Shown here: piece by piece, positions 36,815-47,823 of the stretch
Position numbering within the stretch: the stretch's first letter is position 1
How the letters are laid out: each line of letters opens with the position of its first letter
Origin: Sipunculus nudus
Lineage: Eukaryota > Annelida > Sipuncula > Golfingiida > Sipunculidae
Length of the DNA stretch: 64,000 nucleotides
Direction: 5' to 3'
NCBI GenBank assembly: GCA_026874595.1
Contig: CM049306.1
Coordinates: 29,319,519-29,383,518, forward strand
Made by a program: the position numbers and the translations under genes
The notes under the pieces: generated by a model
Seen by the model: the letters and a program-made list of their open reading frames with translations, nothing else
Told to the model about the DNA's origin: nothing
The model's database searches: none

Positions 36815-37920
36815 ATGCATGGTTTATCTGGTCTTTTACTGAACAAAATTATCCTTAATACATGTACCTAAGGATGGGGTGACCTCTACCAAGGGATACA
36901 GGAATCGTCCTCTGTAACGTTTGTATACATTTCTTTGAATTTAAAAAAAATATTAGTATTACCTTAATATTACCTCAAAAGTTTAAAGGGTCGTTCCTTG
37001 GGTATTATCCTAACCTTCCATAAAGGTTCATAAAATTATGTTCAAAACTTTTTTGTTAAAAGACAAACCATCAAAGGGAAATACATGAATACCTTTACCA
37101 GGTGGCATAGGTATAACAATATTTGTCTACATAAATTTATGAATTACGGAGGTCTAAAAAGTTATGAAAAAAATCAATTTATGCTCATTTTTAAGCAAAA
37201 ATTAGAATTACTTTATAGTTCATAGTTATACACACCTCAACTTTGATATTGATAACATAAATTATCATTATGAAAAAGTAGCATTTGAAGTGAAGTGGCC
37301 TGTCAATTCCAGGTGGGGTGTAAAGAGAATCACATATATGCCTTGAGAGGACCATCGCAGATGGAGCTATGATTTGAAAGACATCTGGGATTGTGATAAA
37401 CAGTTTAGCTTTTAGCTTGAGCATCGCTATCTTTATCAGCTGGGACCTGTTAATTGACAATTATTTGAAGCCCTGGTCGCCTACGATCACATTTCAGTTA
37501 GCCATCTTAAACAGAATGGCCATTTTCATCAAAACACTTTCAGTCAATTTATTGCACAATTTTCAAAGGAATATTTCTCAAATACCACCGGGAATAGCAC
37601 GTTTGAAAACCTATAATCTAAATACTCGTTTTTTGTTTTTTTTTCGTTTTCGATGTCTTATTTTATTTAGGCCAGTTGAAGGCCAGTTCAAATAAAGAAT
37701 CATTGTTAAATCGAAAAAAAATTAGATAAGTAAACATGATAAATATATAAAAACACGTAGTGATATATGTCTGCATATTATTATAAAATGTATACTTACT
37801 GCCAGATGTAAGATGTATCGGTTTTTTTATTTAAATCTTCCAACCATCAATAAACTAGGGACCCATGGGTCTCGAAGATCAACTGAATTTGTCTATACGG
37901 ATATTTTTCAAGATTTTTTT
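36815..37920. other. Intergenic stretch, no gene recognised
   Basis: Only short, unsupported open frames. The stretch runs into the tandem array that follows. Confidence 0.4.
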
Positions 37921-37924
37921 TTTC

Positions 37925-38930
37925 AGAATGACGGTCCTGTGACCTTCACCAATGACCTTGTGACCAAGAAACCTGAGAACTTATTACCAAGAAAGCTGAG
38001 AACTTATTATCCTTGAACTTACAGCATTTAGATTATTGTAACAATTTTTTTTTAAGTGGGTCGAGTGACCTTGACCTGTGACCATGAATCTCAAAATCTA
38101 CAGATTTCTTCCACTTTGGGCAAATATGCCATGTGTAAAAGAAAGAAAGTTTGGGATGAAATGTTTGATTTACAGGGCATCCACAATTATTTTAAAGCTG
38201 TGGCTCCTGTGACTTTCACCTTTGACCTCTGCACTCTGAAAATCAAAATGTTTCTTACTTAAGTGGTGGGTCTTTAATAAATCAAGTTGAAGCCAATCTG
38301 TCTATCCAAAGCAGAATTATCATCCATTAACTAATTTGTGAATAAAGACTGTGAGCTTGACCTATAACCCTATGACCCCAAAATCGAAAGGAATCATCCT
38401 CCATTGGCAGATGAGTAATATCTTGAAGATGGAAGGTTTGTGATGAAATGTTTAGCTTGAAATGCATACACATTCCTTTTAAAGAAATGGGTTCTGTGAC
38501 CTTGACCTTTGACCTTTGGGCCTCAAAATCGACAGGGATCTTACTTTAGTGGTGAACCATATTAATTTTAAGTTTGAAATCAATATGTCAAACTTAACTG
38601 GAGTTTTCATCTAGAAAGTAATTTGTGAACAGATGGCCCCGTGACCTTTAACTTTGACCTTGTGACCCCAAATTCATTAATGCTCTCCTCACACTGGCAA
38701 GTCAGCTAAATGTGCAAGGTGGAAAGGTTGGGATGAAAAGCTTGGCTTAAAATGCAGCCGTATCTTTTTAAATAAATGAGTCTTTTGACCTTGACCTTTG
38801 ACCTCATAACCTCAAAAATCATTCAGGTTCTTTATTTAGTGGTGGGTCATATGTAAGTCACGTTTGAAACCCATATGTCAATCCAACCTGGAGTTATCAT
38901 CAGGAAACAAATTTGTATGGATGGAAGGAT
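37925..38930. repeat. Array of ~145-bp units with TGACCTTTGACCT motifs
   Basis: Related GTGACCTTGACC-type blocks recur at about 37940, 38066, 38209, 38350, 38496, 38641 and 38787. Perfect TGACCTTTGACCT, the reverse complement of a DR1 element (AGGTCA-A-AGGTCA), is at 38503-38515 and 38792-38804. Units also share GTGGTGGGTC and ATATGTCAA blocks. Non-coding. Confidence 0.7.
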
Positions 38931-39189
38931 GGAGAAACAGACAAACAGGATGATAACTATAGAACATGTGATCAATAAACACACCTGGTTTTGGACACCA
39001 TATGAGAAACTGACATTATTGTTGTTATTCATAGTAAAAAGATTCGTAACTAGAATACGGGAAGTCGACAAGCGACTACGTGTATCCGCCAAAATCAGAG
39101 TAGGACGGGTGAAGTGAGGCATGGTTTGAGTGGCAGGGGAAATAGAGTTACATGTGTTACATTAGAATGGATCTCTGCCACAAAAACAT

Positions 39190-40320
39190 GATTGTAGGTG
39201 GCGCCACCTGTTATTTGAACGAAAAACTATCTAAGATGTATACACATGCAAAATTTCAGTTGGAAAGGTCAAACCACTGTAGACATATGAGTGATTTAAT
39301 CCCACAGGAAACAGATGGACGCTGTGCAAAAATGGCTGCAGGTGGCGCCACCATTTTTGTGTATGTTATAAAGCTATCCAAGGGCTTCATTTGTGTTTTT
39401 TTTTTTCCTGATTGGTCAAACGGGTCCGGAGATATAAGCATTAATGTCTGCAGCCTGAACGTGAATGAAGCTGGCGCCACCTGTCATAAAATCAAGAAGG
39501 CTATCCAGGATGTATATGCATGCCGAATTACAGGTAATTTGGTCAAACCACTGCAGAGATATGAGTGATTTTAACCCAAGGCAGACAACAGATGGACACT
39601 TTGCAAAAATTGCTGCAGGTGGCGCCACCATTTTTGTGTATGTTATAAAGCTATCCAAGGGCTACATTTGTGTAAAAAAAAATTCCTGATTGGTCGAACG
39701 AGTCCGGAGATATAAGCATGGATGTCTACAGCGTAAACGTGAATGTAGGTGGCGCCACCTGTCATAAAATCAAGAAAGCTATGCGGGATGTATATGCATG
39801 CCAAATTTCAGGTAATTTGGTCAAACCACCGCAGAGATACGAGTGATTTTAACCCATGGCAGACAAACAGATGGACACTGGGCAAAAATGGCTGCAGGTG
39901 GCGCCACCATTTTTGTGTATGTTATAAAGCTATCCAAGGGCAACATTTGTGTAAAAAAATTTTTCCTGATTGGTCAAACGGTTCCCGAAATATGAGCTTG
40001 GATGTCTGCAGCGTTAATGTAAACATAGGTGGCGCCACCTGTCATAAAATCAAGAAAGCTATCTAGGATGTATACGCATGCCGAATTTTAGGTGAATAAG
40101 TCAAACCACTGCAGAGATATGAGTGATTTAAACCAAAGGCAGACAAACAGATGGACACTGTACAAAAATGGCTGCAGGTGGCGCCACCTTTTTTGTGTAT
40201 GTTATAAAGCTATCCAAGGGCTACATTTGTGTAAAAAAAATTTCCTGATCGGTCAAACGGTTCCCGAGATATGTGGGTTTATGTGTGGAAACAGACACAC
40301 TAACGGACGCTGGGCTAGGT
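39190..40320. repeat. Array of four ~278-bp units with the palindrome GGTGGCGCCACC
   Basis: GGCGCC of the first palindrome in each unit is at 39200, 39473, 39751 and 40031 (spacing 273, 278, 280). Each unit has a second palindrome about 140 bases on. Perfect GGTGGCGCCACC occurs at 39197, 39341, 39618, 39748, 39897, 40028 and 40177. The 39470 site has one change. Open frames here are repeat artefacts and contain the same peptides in several frames. Confidence 0.85.
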
Positions 40321-40840
40321 CAAAGGTCAAGGCCACTTGGTTAGGCACCAGTTCACATGTGACCCGATAATTTGTGTAAGTATCGGAAAAATCCGTCCAG
40401 TAGTCTCAGAGGAGTTCTCCGGAAACGACCGCGGCGGCGGCGGCGGAACCCGGTCAAAAACATAGTATCCGCAAAATTTCGTTTTGGCGGATACAAAAAA
40501 AAAGTAAAAGATACAGGTGGCGCCTCAACTTTTCGGGAACTGACAAAACTATCATGGTTACTATTCAAGGCAAGAATAATGACAATATATGCATTAATTA
40601 TCAAGATATTGGAGGTTTTTGGTCAATTTTTAATTATTCTTAGGGTACTTAAAGCCCCATAGCTCGGATGATATAGGTCGCAGTACTAATTTCAAGTTTC
40701 TAAGCAGATTTTTTATGGACCTCCATAGAATTTTAGTTACAGGCTTCTAAGGTCAGCGGTTACGTTTTGTGTCCTGCAGACGGACGACGGACAAAGCGCT
40801 ATACCTATACCTCAGATGACTAACAGTAAGCTGAGCTAAA
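40321..40840. mobile_element. Terminal part of the AGCTCAG-type repeat element
   Basis: It contains GTGGCGCC at about 40518, a short CGG run at 40428-40446, GTATCCGC/GCGGATAC inverted halves, CAGACGGACGACGGACAAA and the end AGCTGAGCTAAAAA at about 40830. The terminus matches the elements at 14497 and 18702. The arrays upstream may belong to the same element. Confidence 0.55.
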
Positions 40841-40849
40841 AACTTTATT

Positions 40850-42415
40850 GATATATAGAGCAAATCTAATAGGGTATATTATTTCGATTTCAATGTTCAT
40901 TTGGACGATGTTCAAATGGACGATATTGGACAGAAATGAGCAATATTTGATATTTCACAAGTTTGGTTGGTCACGTCTCCTGCATGGACGGGTTGCAGTT
41001 CGACGTGACGCCTATAGTAAACTAAAAATGCAGATATCCGAAACCATTCTACACACATGTACCATGTTTTTTATTTTCTTTCAATGAAGCATTTAAATTT
41101 TTTTAAAACAAAAACTGAGAGAAAATGTCGATGCATTCTATGAAGTAAGTTATATAATCCAATATATTCTCCGGTTAATTATAAGTCAGTGTACGGCTAC
41201 ATATACCCGTGTATAACTATTCAATGTGATGGTTATTTGAACACCCCTGATTACAAAAGAGGATAACCTTGTGCCAGGCGTTAAATGTAATCATAACAAG
41301 TCACCCGCGAGCTAATGGTAGCTTGTCGCTGCTGAAAGTAACAAAAGTTGTTGATGGGTATGGCGACACGTGGGCTAATAAGGAAGGCGTGAATTAATTA
41401 CCCCCCTGGGCTAATAGCGTGTTTGCACAGAGAATTAATTACAAATCTTAGTGGTTTAACTAACAGACCAATTAGTGTCTAAGGTGTTTATATTATACTT
41501 GTAAATTTTGATTAAAAAAGCCTACTTTAACATTATCCAATTAACAAGCCATCTATTTATGCATGTTAAATAAAATTATAATAATTCTTTAGAGTTTTGA
41601 ATTATTAAACATTAGCATTGTGTTTGCAATAAGAACCAAGAAGATGCATAAATCAGTTTTCAAGACCAGACTGTTATCCAGTACGACTGAGTCAAGATTA
41701 TTGTTATATTAACTAGTATCTGGAGAAGTCATGTAAATAATATATTAAACAAGAAACTGATTTAATAAATGTATGTTTCTCTGGTAAAAATATTAATTAC
41801 CCACGAACATGCTGTGCTTAAAAAATTATTATGTTCAAATCGTTATTCAATAAGCTCACGAGAAACCCTAGTCGTGCAAAGATTTATTTTAAATGTAATG
41901 AAAACTACCATGGAAGTTCCGCCACGAAATCAGACTATTATAAATATCAGAAATCAGACTATTATATACACCTTACTGTTTTTAAAAATACATGGACCAA
42001 AGATCTGCTATTCTTTTAAACACCCATGAATAAGCTTAAAGGTGCCCACACACCTACTTTCAGAAAAAGAATTTGTGATTTCTGACTTCCTCTGTGTATA
42101 TATTAATGATATAATTAAGGGTATAATTTTGGTTGTGAAAAGTTCTTATAAGGCCTTTGTGAAGGATGTATTAACCTGTTTAACAACAAACATGTTTGTA
42201 AATACAGCAATGTTGACAAACGGGGAAACATGTTACCTAAGGTGGTAGGTTGAATATTCGCACTTGTTGCAAAACGCCATTTGCAGAGCTCTGGCTTATT
42301 TGACTTGCAGTCCCATGCCCTCGTTCATTTTTTTTTTTATTATTTTTGCGGGACCCCACAAATTATAAACACGTTGATATAATCAAAACAAGCAGCCTGT
42401 GTGCGGTGATATTCA
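40850..42415. other. Intergenic stretch, no gene recognised
   Basis: AT-rich. A short tandem duplication of AAATCAGACTATTATA occurs at about 41928-41965. No coding structure seen. Confidence 0.4.
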
Positions 42416-42416
42416 C

Positions 42417-42873
42417 GTTTTCTGGCTTATTTTTATAAAAGCTCCAAGGGATAACCTTTAGTTTATAAAGTTCAGATAGGTGAAAGGGTCCGTTTAAAGA
42501 AAGGTATACTTCAACTGAAATTTTGTTGTTCAGGTAAACTTAAAAAGGATAACGGCTATATGCTCAAGAGCCTGAGGTATTAACCACAAGAGTTTGAATA
42601 ATAATTTAAATATCAGGACGGGTGCGGAGCTTCAGCCCACCCATATGTTAAAAAAATAAAAGTTGAAATAAAAAAAAACTGGATAATTAAAGCGTACAGC
42701 CTGATTTAATCGCACACATTATTTTAAGGTCCTGTCATATATTGTTTTGCCGAATGATATCGAGTCCAATAAAATCAGGCTAATTAAAGCCCGAATTTGC
42801 ATGAAAAACTGGCCCAGACTGTGTGTCCAGATTGTGCTATTACAGCTAAAGGGGGGTGGGGGGGGGGGGGTAC
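42417..42873 (+). repeat. Left copy of a ~455-bp direct repeat flanking a transposon
   Basis: From GTTTTCTGGCTTATTT to a G-run ending in GGGTAC. It is nearly identical to 45169-45621. Apart from homopolymer lengths I see only one base change (TTTGCATG here, TTTACATG there). Confidence 0.9.
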
Positions 42874-43128
42874 GGTTTAGGGACATATCGGCCGCCGTCG
42901 ACATCGGCCGCCGGCCTCAAATGGACCATATCGGCCGCCGGCACCCAGCGGGACGCAATATCGGCCGCCAGCTGCAATTGCCCACAGGCCTGTATTAACT
43001 CTGTCAAGTCAACCATATCGGCCGCGGAAAGAACTAGGCTACCATATCGGCCGCCGCCTCCTCATTATACGTTTCATTGGATAATCTATAGTCTCTCTCT
43101 CTCTCTCATATTGTATATATAATGTATG

Positions 43129-43174
<46 letters not shown>

Positions 43175-43322
43175 CATACATAAATACTAAAGCATTATAA
43201 TAAAAATGTAAATAAATTAATAAACCAAATCACCGACTTATCTTCCAAATAAAGCGAGTATAATAAATCAAGGCTTAACATGAACATATTTTATATAAAA
43301 ATTAATGTATTTTGATATAAAT

Positions 43323-43379
<57 letters not shown>

Positions 43380-43447
43380 ATACTAATTATGCAAGTATAC
43401 ATCGGGTTATCTTCCAGATAGATAATATTGAATAAAACTCTCTCCAG

Positions 43448-43732
43448 TGTTACTGCTGTGATGGTTGGCAGCACCTCAAGTGTAATACAGGAGTGTCAGT
43501 TGTGGATGAAGAGGCGACCAGAGAAGGGTGGCTTGGATGGATGTGCCAGCCTTGCCGACAGATGGCGACATCGCCAGCCGAGAATTCCGCCGAAGGTGAA
43601 GAACAACAACCTGAACCTGTAGACGAGACCCCGGATCGAGGAAGCAACTACTGCAGCCCCCCTAGATCTGCTTCAGACCGAACCTGTAGACGAGACCCCG
43701 GATCGAGGAAGCAGCTACTACAGCCCACATAG
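43448..43732 (+). CDS. PHD-finger exon inside the transposon
   Basis: An acceptor-like CTCTCTCCAG precedes 43448. The frame (from TGT at 43448) reads CYCCDGWQHLKC, then after an 18-residue gap GWMCQPC. The Cys pairs, the W-x-H and the final W-x-C-x-x-C fit a PHD-type zinc finger lacking its first half, which would lie in an upstream exon. After the finger the frame enters Pro/Glu/Asp-rich sequence made by the 67-bp minisatellite and stops at 43730-43732. PHD fingers of this kind are common in animal transposon-encoded proteins. The rest of the protein is not clear, and a plus-strand frame at 44018-44308 could be a later part. Confidence 0.45.
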   Translation, partial: CYCCDGWQHLKCNTGVSVVDEEATREGWLGWMCQPCRQMATSPAENSAEGEEQQPEPVDETPDRGSNYCSPPRSASDRTCRRDPGSRKQLLQPT

Positions 43733-43915
43733 ATCTGCTTCAGCTCGAACCTGTAGACGAGACCCCGGATCGAGGAAGCAGCTACTGCTGCCCCCATAGA
43801 TCTGCTTCAGCCCGAACCTGTAGACGAGACCCCGGAGGAAACAACGTACCACTGCAGCCCTCATAGATCTGCATCAGCCCGAACCCGTGGAGGAAGCCCC
43901 GGAGGAAGCAGTTAA
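43613..43915 (+). repeat. 67-bp minisatellite, about 4.5 copies
   Basis: GAACC(T/C)GTAGACGAGACCCC-like units start at 43613, 43680, 43747, 43814 and 43881, exactly 67 bases apart. As 67 is not a multiple of three, each unit is read in a new frame. The last unit diverges. Confidence 0.9.
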
Positions 43916-44424
43916 TGCAGCCTCAGAGGAAACACAGGCACAGGACGCCAGTCTGTACGCGGAAGACCTCGGTTCCTTCCACGAACTCTCAGCACTGGAA
44001 GAAAGGGACTTCGCCGTATGGTCAAGTTGCTGCACAAGGAGGCACAGGTTGTGAATATGACAGCCGAACTAGTGTCAAGAGAGCAATTCTCCAGGATATT
44101 GTCACACAGAAGCCGTGACGTAAACAGTCGACTCTTTGCTTTATGTAGAGAGTATGGGGTTGTGGAGCGGAGCGCACCCTCTCTCTTGGCTGCTGGTAGC
44201 AGATTGGTTTGCCCAAAACCAAGTCTGCAACCGGCGGACGAGCCGCAGCAGCAAGAGGACCAGCAAGTGATCGCCTCAGCTAATGTGTTTTTTTTATTTT
44301 TTTTTTAATCTTGTGAGATACATGTATAAATATTCGCTGTGATATCTTTTTTTTCTCATGTGCTTTTATATAAGTTTTATGTAGAGGTGATGATGATGCG
44401 TATTAGTAAGTTGGTTTTAGTTAG

Positions 44425-44426
<2 letters not shown>

Positions 44427-44487
<61 letters not shown>
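44427..44487. repeat. (AT)n microsatellite
   Basis: About 30 AT units inside the transposon. Others in this element are at about 43136-43167 and 43336-43376. Confidence 0.9.
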
Positions 44488-44488
<1 letters not shown>

Positions 44489-44899
44489 CTTTCCTTGGAT
44501 TTAAATGAGATTAATGTTTTCCATGTATATTGTTACAATTTTTTTTGTAAATATTCTTTGTAAATATTAGTACCAAGATTTTCTTTTGTTCACATGCTTT
44601 AGTAAGATTTTATTGGGTTGGATTTTAGCGTAGAAGTATTGTGATATATAAATATATAGTTTATTGAGATGTTGCTGTGATGCTTTTATCATGCAGTAGT
44701 TTTGGTCAGTGTTTGTAATGGTTATTGTCATTTCTGTTAATAAATGTGTATTTACTGTAATTTGTCGTTTTTCCGATTGGGAGTTTGTGCGTGTTTGAAA
44801 ACGTTTGCAAAATGCTCGTGGTCACACTGAATAAAAAAAGCTTCAATTCATATAAAATATTGAATGAAAATTGATATGTACATATATACATATATGTAC

Positions 44900-44942
<43 letters not shown>

Positions 44943-45168
44943 GAGACTATAGATTATCCAATGAAACGTATAATGAGGAAGCGGCGGCCGATATGGTAGC
45001 CTAGTTCTTTCCGCGGCCGATATGGTTGACTTGACAGAGTTAATACAGGCCTGTGGGCAATTGCAGCTGGCGGCCGATATTGCGTCCCGCTGGGCGCCGG
45101 CGGCCGATATGGTTCATTTGAGGCCGGCGGCCGATGTCGACGGCGGCCGATATGTCCCTATACCGCTG

Positions 45169-45621
45169 GTTTTCTGGCTTATTTTTATAAAAGCTCCAAG
45201 GGATAACCTTTAGTTTATAAAGTTCAGATAGGTGAAAGGGTCCGTTTAAAGAAAGGTATACTTCAACTGAAATTTTGTTGTTCAGGTAAACTTAAAAAGG
45301 ATAACGGCTATATGCTCAAGAGCCTGAGGTATTAACCACAAGAGTTTGAATAATAATTTAAATATCAGGACGGGTGCGGAGCTTCAGCCCACCCATATGT
45401 TAAAAAAATAAAAGTTGAAATAAAAAAAAAACTGGATAATTAAAGCGTACAGCCTGATTTAATCGCACACATTATTTTAAGGTCCTGTCATATATTGTTT
45501 TGCCGAATGATATCGAGTCCAATAAAATCAGGCTAATTAAAGCCCGAATTTACATGAAAAACTGGCCCAGACTGTGTGTCCAGATTGTGCTATTACAGCT
45601 AAAGGGGGTGGGGGGGGGTAC
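45169..45621 (+). repeat. Right copy of the ~455-bp direct repeat
   Basis: Same orientation as 42417-42873 and nearly identical. Beyond it the sequence continues TAGCTACC, whereas the left copy continues into the transposon end. Confidence 0.9.
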
Positions 45622-46200
45622 TAGCTACCTGTACTACCTTTCAACACGAAGAATATATCAGCGAAGTTTGCACTGATAAAAAAATGAAATAATGATGTCT
45701 ATAATCATAAGGGAATTGTGGGTCTGCTACAACCTGACTGCACCACCATGCAAATGTAAAACTATAAAATAATAATATGAATTAATATTGTATGATAGGT
45801 CCTAGGTCTGTGACTTTCCCACTCAATTGTCAAGGACACGGATTTACCCTTGTGTCTTCACACAGTTTCCGTGGGTGTTCTAATAATATTCAAATCAAAA
45901 ACACAAATCCGTGCAGGTAAACTTATGATTTAACACGAGGTGTGCGAGTGAAAAACTTTTTACTCGGAGCCTACCCTCAGACGGCCTTTTCGACCCACAT
46001 TTCCCTTGCCAGAGGGAGATTCTAATGACGTCATCAGAAGTGAGGAACCCCCGTTTATCGACCAAGTATGTTGCCACATGAAAACGCCGTAATGACAGCT
46101 GCCCATACACGTTTGAAATCAAGTATATGAGTAGTGTTTCAGTTCTTTAAAACTGGCCAATGCTGAAAGCTTTATCATGAAGATAACTCTATATGCTTAG
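45622..46200. other. Spacer upstream of PRC1
   Basis: A CRE palindrome TGACGTCA lies at 46026-46033. No coding unit is recognised on either strand. Confidence 0.4.
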
Positions 46201-46294
46201 AGCTTGTTGACTCGGAGACAACACGGGCGATAATATGTGAATGGCCTATGAGCGCAGCCATCTTGAAACGGAGAGGATGATGGGAACTCAGTGT

Positions 46295-46437
46295 CACGAG
46301 CCAATCAAATCAAAGCCCATTGGTGCGACATTTGAAATGGTGCGTTGAATGAAAATAAAGGGGGATACAGAGTCGAGAAGAATACGAATATACATTAAGA
46401 CATATTAGTCAATCGGGAAATTTAATTAGCCGAAACA
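46295..46437 (+). promoter_or_regulatory. PRC1 promoter: two CCAAT boxes and a CDE/CHR-like site
   Basis: CCAAT at 46301-46305 and inverted ATTGG at 46319-46323 are followed by GGTGCG, a 3-base gap and TTTGAA (46322-46336). TTTGAA is the consensus cell-cycle genes homology region bound by DREAM/MuvB, often with a GC-rich CDE four bases upstream and NF-Y CCAAT boxes. This is the arrangement of many G2/M genes, and PRC1 is one. The motifs are seen, the regulation is inferred. Confidence 0.5.
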
Positions 46438-47778
46438 ATGGCGAAAAACAGGTATGTATCATATCATACATGTTGTGTAACTTATAGTATATTGTGCACA
46501 CGGAAACAGATCGGATCCAATCCTTTCGTGTTTGAATGTCCGTCTGCTTCCACAACATCTCTCTGCCCATCTTTTCAAATGAATTGATAGACCCGTTTAT
46601 TGATACTAAGTTATTGCTAGACCTTTCAAGATATCTGTACAAGCGATATGTGCTTAAGATACGTATTGATAGGGTATCTTGTCTAGATTATGCCGATCTT
46701 GTGATGTACTGGTATCAAATCTGCTCAAACTTCGACCTTCAGGTTCTTGCCTTGGGTCAGAGATCAGAAAGGTTCAAAAGTTGGGCCTTAGGGCTTGTGT
46801 AAATGGAACAGACTATAGATAACAATGAGAGTATTGTGTGTATGGGTCAGCAGAGTGCCAGTTGTAGTGAAGCAGGTTGAACTACTAAAACTATATATTA
46901 GTTGTATTATTATGCAGTGTATCTAATTATAGTTTATAGATTTGTAAGACCCAGTTGTGGAGCCACAACTGGGTATAATACTAGATTTGTGTATTTGTAT
47001 ACAAAACTGTGAAATTTACAATTATGACAAATTAACTCTAGCCATGAAAATATTGCCTTACTGTCATAATATTGAGTATTTAGGAGAATATTTTCATATA
47101 CTTGTAAAAACTGTATCACATTTAAACATTGATATTTATTATTTCATAGACCATGGCCATGCATAGCCGCCTGCAGCGACGAAACGTCTTGCACCGTTAA
47201 CGGACGACTGTTTCGTCGCCTCCCCATATATAGAGATAAGTGGTATTTGACCACGATACGATCGTATTTTCCGGAAAAGACTGTTTTATTTTCAGTTTCA
47301 CGGATGGGGTGACATTAAAACTTCTTCACTATGACAAAAGTATCTTATTTTCAATACAACTGCAACATATTGGCAACTGTAAGTGCATTTTACTTAAGTG
47401 ATTGTGTATTTTGGTCTAAGAAGACACGGGTCGTTCTGCTCATAACAGCCATGACAGAAGCAGTTAGAATGTATATGTAGCGGCGACACTGTTATGTGTA
47501 CTGGTCCAGTTTTGTAAGAGTTATAGACATAATTAAGCAGGGTATTTATGCAATTAGCTTATCATAACAGAATTTTGTCCTTAAAAATGAGACACTCGAG
47601 TTACTGAGGGGTTTTCTCCCTTTTATAGACCAAGATCATACAGAGGTTAGAATCCCACCCAAGTACATACATGGGGTGGTGACTATAAAATGTACTCTCA
47701 GATATATCTCACATTTTATAGTCACCCCTGGTGGCTAGGCCATGCATAGGCTTTGAGTATTCTTAAAAGTGTGGGGGG

Positions 47779-47823
<45 letters not shown>

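Larger units (their letters stand above)
42874..45164. mobile_element. 2.29-kb foldback/MULE-like transposon with ~230-bp inverted ends
   Basis: The left end 42874-43106 and right end 44941-45164 are inverse complements with only a few mismatches (about 98% by eye). Each end carries six copies of an (A)TATCGGCCGCC-type subrepeat, spaced irregularly. The inside holds (TC)n/(GA)n and (AT)n tracts, a PHD-finger exon and a 67-bp minisatellite. Long inverted ends with subrepeats are typical of foldback elements and some Mutator-like elements. No transposase core was recognised, so it is probably non-autonomous. Confidence 0.8.

Noticed and set aside
39152-40370. Series of overlapping frames with MAPPVIKSRK-like and CRDMSDFNP-like peptides
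   Set aside because: The same peptides recur in different frames of the 278-bp array on both strands. It is non-coding repeat DNA.
42880-43060. Regularly recurring ATATCGGCCGCC separated by unique sequence, CRISPR-like at first sight
   Set aside because: Units are too short and unevenly spaced, and the whole block is repeated in inverted form at the other transposon end. It is a terminal subrepeat structure in a eukaryote.
45895-46122. Minus-strand frame upstream of PRC1 beside a CRE palindrome, possible divergent gene
   Set aside because: Short, without recognisable similarity or splice signals. The CRE alone does not support a gene.
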